In this document: in pieces, positions 60,932 to 64,000 of the stretch
Position numbering within the stretch: the stretch's first letter is position 1
Layout of the letters: every line of letters begins with the position of its first letter
Source of the DNA: Pycnococcus provasolii
Taxonomy: Eukaryota; Chlorophyta; Pseudoscourfieldiophyceae; Pseudoscourfieldiales; Pycnococcaceae
Reading direction: 5' to 3'
Assembly: GCA_938743325.2 (NCBI GenBank)
Contig: OW568862.1
Span: forward strand, 659,501 to 723,500
DNA length: 64,000 nt
The notes under the pieces: model-generated
Database searches by the model: none
Told to the model about the DNA's origin: nothing
Seen by the model: only the letters and a program-made list of their open reading frames with translations
Translations under genes and position numbers: made by a program

Positions 60932-62501
60932 TCAGCACTCTGCGGCTGCTGGCTGGTTTGTGACGCCGTTCTCTGCGGTACCCGCCACAAGACTGACGGA
61001 AGGCGCAAAACCCACGCTTAAGCTGGCGCGGCGACGAGATCTCTCCGAGAACGACACGTACGCTGGATAAAGGAGCAGGGTCACGATGATGCCGAGAGAG
61101 AGAGCGTCAGGTCCGCTCCAGCCGTGATTCAAACCCCAGCCAAACAGCGGAGGAAGCGTGAAAGACGATACCGATGTCACGAACAAACCCGTCCCTGCGA
61201 GCGTGCCGTAATGAACGTAGCCAAACCTCTTGCCTATGTAGATGAAATAACACGCAAAGATGGCGAGACGACCTTGGTTGAAAATGATAAACATCGACCT
61301 GTGTGTTTGGTTGTTAGTGACTGATTGTATCCGCCACGGATGGTTAGACGTAGACTTACCACTGAGCATCCAGCGATTGGCTCATTAAGATGCCGAAAGC
61401 GACAGCCACGAGCGAAAGCGACAAGGCTATGGTGAAGCCGACGCCGTATCTATCGCAAAGCGCACCGGAGATCGGCGAGCCGAGCGAAGAGACGGTCCAT
61501 ATGGCGGTACTCCAGCGTGCCATCGACCCGTCGTCGCCGTACGACTCGAGATGATTTCCTATCGAGACGACCCAATATTGGATTGGAATCAGCATCGCCG
61601 TGAACCAGCAGACGAGTAGAGCGAAGTCGAGAGACAGGAGCTGATCGCGAAGTGTCGGCGGTGTCGGCGGTGCGTGCGCACCAGCGTCGAGAGTTATGGA
61701 CTTCTGCTTCTCGCCCTTATCCGCGACTCCGAGATCCGTGGCCGGTGCGGCGTCGGCAATTTCATTAAAGTCGTGTGTTTTCGGCAGCCATATCCACGCC
61801 AGCGCCGTGCTCAAGAAAACTAAAGCGCCATAGCACAGAAATGTCGCGCGTCGCGATGCGCCCAAATCCATAGCGGCTGAGCAGAGAAGAAGCACAGCTG
61901 CGGAGGCGGTGAAGCTGCCACTGAGCACGCTGGTTGCCATACCACTTGATTTGCCAAAGAGCGAGCCTACTCCCTGGACGCACAGCTGCACGCCTGACCC
62001 ACTTCCCATGAGGAAGAAGCCGATTGCTAGCAGAGGCAAGTTGTCGTCCTTTGCGACAGCGAAGAGCACGGCGCCTGCGCTCACTATGAGCAGGCATGCA
62101 GAGGCTGTGCTCCTCGTTCCGTACTTGTCCCTGATAAGGCCGAATGCCAGCCGACACCCTTGCACAGCCCACGACCCTGCGGCGAAGATGACGCCTAGCG
62201 CCTGCTCCTGGTCTTTGCAAGACTCGAGCGAGTCGTCGTCTTCGTCGTTGTCACATCTCTGCCTGAGCACGTCATTGTCCTTGAGTGCCTTACGCAGCGC
62301 GGGCCAGCCGTACACGACGCCTGAGACGAGCGTCGTTTGCGCGACGGCGTATGCGAGTAGAAATTGCCGCGAGAGGAGTTTCTTTTGATTCTGTCCAGAG
62401 TGAGAAGTTTTCTGAGACGCAAGGGTTAAGCCAAGTTCAAACTCACCACCACCTCCTGAGCCTAACGCGACCTCTTCTTGATTAAGGTTAGGAGGAGTCA
62501 T
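60932..62501 (-). CDS. MFS transporter, SLC43-like, spliced
   Basis: The coding sequence joins 62501-61360 and 61298-60932 (minus strand), giving 502 residues. A cytoplasmic N-terminus is followed by about twelve membrane spans. The first half has GVVYGWPALRKAL, an acidic loop with two Cys (about residues 82-95), and the MFS-type RLAFGLIRDKYGTR after span 2. The second half has ALCDRYGVGFTIAL and, after splicing, MFIIFNQGRLAIFACYFIYI and GYVHYGTLAGTGLF. These fit the SLC43/LAT3-4 group, which carries large neutral amino acids, though algal members may differ. The 61-base intron has a GTAAGT donor next to an apparent TAA stop and a CACACAG acceptor. Splicing restores the last spans, so the short unspliced frame is misleading. 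Confidence 0.8.
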
Positions 62502-62971
62502 ACTAACCCCTTCAAGGGTAGGGCTCGAGATCTGGAGAGGCGGCGGCGGCGACGGCGACGAGGAGGAGCGGCGGCCGTTGGTGATTGATCAAGCTGTTTG
62601 GCAACGCGTGGCTCGCGGCTCGAGTGGATCGAGGGCAGGTATCGAGGGCCTCTGTGGCCGGAAATCCACGTCAGAACAAATGTCAGCTCTACCGGGTAGC
62701 TAGAGGAGGAGGGAGGACTGTCCTTAATTTTCCTGCTAATTTTAATTTTATCTACCACTAAGGTAGCAATCAGCGCCATCACATCCCATCCATATGTACA
62801 TACATACCACCCTACTACACAGTGTACATACCAACCATTTGGTCCTGCATTTCGCCTTGCATTTGGCGTACAGTATTCCTTCAGATGCATCGAGTTTGAT
62901 TGAGGTATCTTACCATAGGTCCGGCACTGTGACATGATTTACATCGTGTTGTAAGTTACAGGAACATTTCC
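62502..62971. other. Intergenic region, no gene seen
   Basis: It contains a ggcggcggcgacggcg tract (about 62531-62550) and AT-rich sequence with several gtacata motifs (62795-62830). It probably includes the transporter promoter and the 3' end of the next gene. Confidence 0.4.
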
Positions 62972-63826
62972 TTATCCGCCGCGTGGACGCTTCGCCTGTT
63001 TGCGACGGCGTGCATCCTCGTCATCTCCATCTTGCTCATCCTTTTCGTCGTTGTCCGCGCCGTTATCCAACAGCGCCCGCAGACCCGCCGTGGCAGCGTT
63101 GCGCTTATGCGCGCCAGTCACTTTGCCGTCCGCGTATCCGACGAAATCGCCGTAAGATAGCCAGCCGGATGACGCGTACGTCGCATAAGGATTGCTCGGA
63201 ATGTCGTGCGGTCGCTTGCCTGACGAAGTCCACGCCTCCCACTCCTTCACGCTCTTCAGACCAAACGTACGCACGTACGCGCGCGCATCCTCGAAGCTCC
63301 GAAAGTTCGTACGTGGTCTAAACTGCGCTTCCTTGCCCACCGCGTATCCGAGGAAGTCGCCGAAAGATAGCCAGCCCGATGACTTGTACGTCTTCTCAGG
63401 ACCAGCTGGAATGTCGTGCGGACGCGCGCCTGACGACTTCCACGCCTCCCACTCCTTCGTGCTCTTCAGGCCGAGCGTACGCATGAAAGCGCGCGCATCC
63501 TCGAAGGTTCGAAATGTGCCGCGCGCACCTTGGCCCTCCGCGTATCCGAGAAAGTCGCCGTAAGACGTCCAGCCCGCTGACGCGTACGTCGTCTGAGGAG
63601 TGCTTGGAATGTCACACGGTCGCTTGCCTGACGACTTCCACGCCTCCCACTCCTTCTTGCTCTTCAGGCCGAGCGTGCGCATGAAAGCGCGCGCATCCTC
63701 GAAGCTGCGAAACCGGCCAGCCACCTTGCCGCTGATCGCCGTGTAAGGTTCGGCCGGTATGGCCGATCCTTGCACTGGCGAGGTGACCGCGGCCGGCACG
63801 TAAGAAACAGCTCGTGAGGTGTGCAT
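62972..63826 (-). CDS. Protein with three PHINT-like repeats
   Basis: A 284-residue protein from the ATG at 63826. It has three near-identical repeats of about 65 residues beginning at about 45, 110 and 177, with the pattern FRSFEDARAFMRTLGLKSKK, then EWEAWKSSGKRPCDIPS and ASAGWTSYGDFLGY. Before them is a shortened remnant (IPAEPYTAISGKVAG). These resemble the phage-integrase repeat unit found in algal, bacterial and giant-virus proteins; the unit has conserved Trp and Gly and is thought to bind DNA. The C-terminus is basic (RRRKQAKRPRGG), a likely nuclear signal. No enzyme domain is present. The repeats may have been spread by unequal exchange. Confidence 0.65.
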   Translation of the reverse strand: MHTSRAVSYVPAAVTSPVQGSAIPAEPYTAISGKVAGRFRSFEDARAFMRTLGLKSKKEWEAWKSSGKRPCDIPSTPQTTYASAGWTSYGDFLGYAEGQGARGTFRTFEDARAFMRTLGLKSTKEWEAWKSSGARPHDIPAGPEKTYKSSGWLSFGDFLGYAVGKEAQFRPRTNFRSFEDARAYVRTFGLKSVKEWEAWTSSGKRPHDIPSNPYATYASSGWLSYGDFVGYADGKVTGAHKRNAATAGLRALLDNGADNDEKDEQDGDDEDARRRKQAKRPRGG

Positions 63827-63838
63827 GAGGTCGAGCAC

Positions 63839-64000
63839 ACGTGTCGTGGCAGTGGAGTTGATTTGCTTTTTGAGAGAATGCCAGGCAGCCAGGGGCGGGA
63901 AAGACGAGCCTCACCTTAGACGGCCTCTCGAGACTCTCCCCCCAAAGCAAATGGGCAAAATCCTCCCCGTCCCGTAGGTCCGTCCCGTCTGCCCGTAAGG
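63839..64000. other. Right edge, no gene seen
   Basis: Only upstream sequence of the PHINT-repeat gene is visible, with repeated cccgtcccgt motifs at the very end. Confidence 0.4.

Noticed and set aside
62498-62935. A 145-codon minus-strand frame upstream of the MFS gene
   Set aside because: It has no domain, and its composition is like non-coding sequence.

Overview
The window looks like nuclear DNA of a green alga, most likely a small intron-poor prasinophyte-type species. The evidence is a chloroplast-type starch synthase, a thylakoid-lumen TPM-domain protein of the TLP15 type with a twin-arginine lumen signal, a GT29 sialyltransferase-like protein as found in picoplanktonic green algae, and a surface protein with Pro/Ser-Pro tracts like those of pherophorins and extensins. 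Nearly all genes are single long open frames. Only two introns can be placed with confidence, both short GT-AG introns (103 and 61 bases) near the 3' ends of their genes. The organism is inferred from gene content and was not checked against a database.

Layout. 1-1435: a ZIP-type metal transporter whose frame is interrupted by a 19-base tandem duplication and whose 5' end carries a fragment of another gene. 1554-7312: a divergent pair made of a small 2OG-Fe(II) oxygenase-like gene and a giant gene of unknown function, separated by a perfect 33-bp hairpin. 7313-8550: a tandem duplication and telomere-like repeats. 8552-10456: small unknown genes. 10936-21481: the sialyltransferase, a JMJD6-like hydroxylase, an SFI1-like protein, a predicted myristoylated EF-hand/TPR protein, and a secreted LVIVD-repeat protein. 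21597-21851: a short inverted-repeat element (MITE-like). 21947-28603: a 2218-residue cell-surface mosaic of LamG-like and fibronectin-II-like modules. 29066-32007: an acidic unknown protein and a flavin monooxygenase. 32008-34184: a poly-C tract, telomere-like repeats, a retroelement fossil and one copy of a 3'-flank repeat. 34185-45848: a GH127-like glycosidase, a chimeric FG-GAP/Pro-rich/multi-TM surface protein, and the starch synthase. 46913-50643: an alpha/beta hydrolase and a JmjC-aldo/keto reductase fusion. 50883-54055: a DIRS/PAT-like tyrosine-recombinase retroelement. 54176-63826: a seven-blade RCC1-type protein, the lumen TPM protein, a long coiled-coil protein, a spliced MFS transporter and a three-repeat PHINT-like protein.

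The genes do not form an operon or an obvious pathway, and neighbours alternate strand as is usual in compact algal genomes. Several are surface or secretory proteins (LamG mosaic, FG-GAP/Pro-rich protein, GH127, GT29, LVIVD protein), which would suit an alga with an elaborate glycoprotein coat.

The most unusual items are the oxygenase/giant-gene pair with its hairpin and its copied fragment, the JmjC-AKR fusion, the two large mosaic surface proteins, a 109-bp repeat found in sense orientation just after the stop codons of two unrelated genes, and the A1-B1-A2-B2 split repeats of the DIRS/PAT-like element.
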